NCBI RefSeq assembly: GCF_018614415.1
Contig: NZ_JAGGOO010000044.1
Span: forward strand, 1 to 38,784
Origin: Streptomyces sp. ISL-12
GTDB taxonomy: Bacteria > Actinomycetota > Actinomycetes > Streptomycetales > Streptomycetaceae
Direction of reading: 5' to 3'
Length of the DNA stretch: 38,784 bases
Shown: piece by piece, positions 38,480 to 38,784 of the stretch
Layout: every line of letters begins with the position of its first letter
How positions within the stretch are numbered: position 1 is the stretch's first letter
The notes under the pieces: generated by a model
The model's input: the letters and a program-made list of their open reading frames with translations, nothing else
What the model was told of the DNA's origin: nothing
Databases searched by the model: none
Made by a program: the position numbers and the translations under genes

Positions 38480-38784
38480 CGGCCGCTCCTCTGCGTGAGG
38501 CGACGGCCCGGCCCGGTCGGCCCGGCCCGGCGCGGCGAACAGTCGGCTTTCATACCAGCCACCTTGCCGTGCGCGGCCCGTCCCGTCGTCAGCCCTGAGC
38601 ACTCTTTGGGTCATACTGCCGATGGAGTACGGGCGTCTCCCGGTCCTCCCCAGGGTGGGCGATCCCACCGCCCGGCCTGCGCCCAGCGAGCGGACACCGG
38701 CACCTGCCCGGCCGTACGAGCACCCCCGCACCGGCCCCCAACCGGCTCGCCCACCGGCCCGCACCCCCCCACACACACCCACAC
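38480..38784. other. Upstream region of the DMT gene, right edge of window
   Basis: About 300 bp of GC-rich DNA upstream of the minus-strand transporter gene. The GAGGAG ribosome site lies at the left end. I see no convincing gene, hairpin or repeat apart from C/A-rich simple sequence in the last 50 bp. Confidence 0.4.

Overview
The window is high-GC actinobacterial DNA, almost certainly Streptomyces. Codons end in G or C, GTG starts and overlapping stop/start pairs are common, and rare TTA (bldA-type) codons occur in two genes. Three blocks are visible.

Block 1 (1-21738) is one side of a type I modular polyketide cluster. A giant PKS gene on the minus strand starts at 12393 and runs off the left edge, with 4131 codons in view. 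Its order is: CoA-ligase/AMP-ligase, decayed ketoreductase, ACP (loading module); KS-AT(methylmalonyl)-DH(damaged)-KR-ACP (module 1); KS-AT(malonyl)-ACP (module 2); KS... (module 3, cut). The ligase loading domain implies a free carboxylic acid starter. Beside it lie an aromatic-hydroxylase-type FAD monooxygenase, a LAL/LuxR activator with TTA as its third codon, a RutE/HadB-type nitroreductase, a zinc alcohol dehydrogenase, a type II thioesterase and crotonyl-CoA carboxylase/reductase (Ccr, an extender-unit supplier).

Block 2 (about 21.9-32.95 kb) looks like an island of about 11 kb inserted into the 5' end of panD. A 99-bp direct repeat (83/99 identical by hand count) covers the panD -10 region, leader and first ten codons. 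It occurs after ccr, where the copy ends in a stop at codon 11, and again at the intact panD. Both copies end in an identical 15-bp core. The island carries a two-gene AbiEii-like nucleotidyltransferase unit, a small HNH protein and a tightly overlapping four-gene operon: alpha/beta hydrolase, caspase-like/VMAP protein, MoxR AAA+ ATPase, and a 1269-aa SAV_2336(vWA-like)-helicase-DUF3427 fusion. This looks like a VMAP-type (vWA-MoxR-associated protein) ternary conflict system whose vWA component is fused to an SF2 helicase with eroded motifs. It is the most unusual system here. A truncated IS5-family transposase sits at the right end. I see no integrase.

Block 3 (32.9-38.8 kb) is ordinary chromosome: panD (aspartate decarboxylase), a small GNAT, a proline-rich ORF, gnd (6-phosphogluconate dehydrogenase), a secreted Rpf-LysM-M23 cell-wall hydrolase and an EamA/DMT-type membrane protein.

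Domain calls rest on motifs I read by translating both strands. No database search was possible, so family names are recognition by eye and product and function statements are inference.
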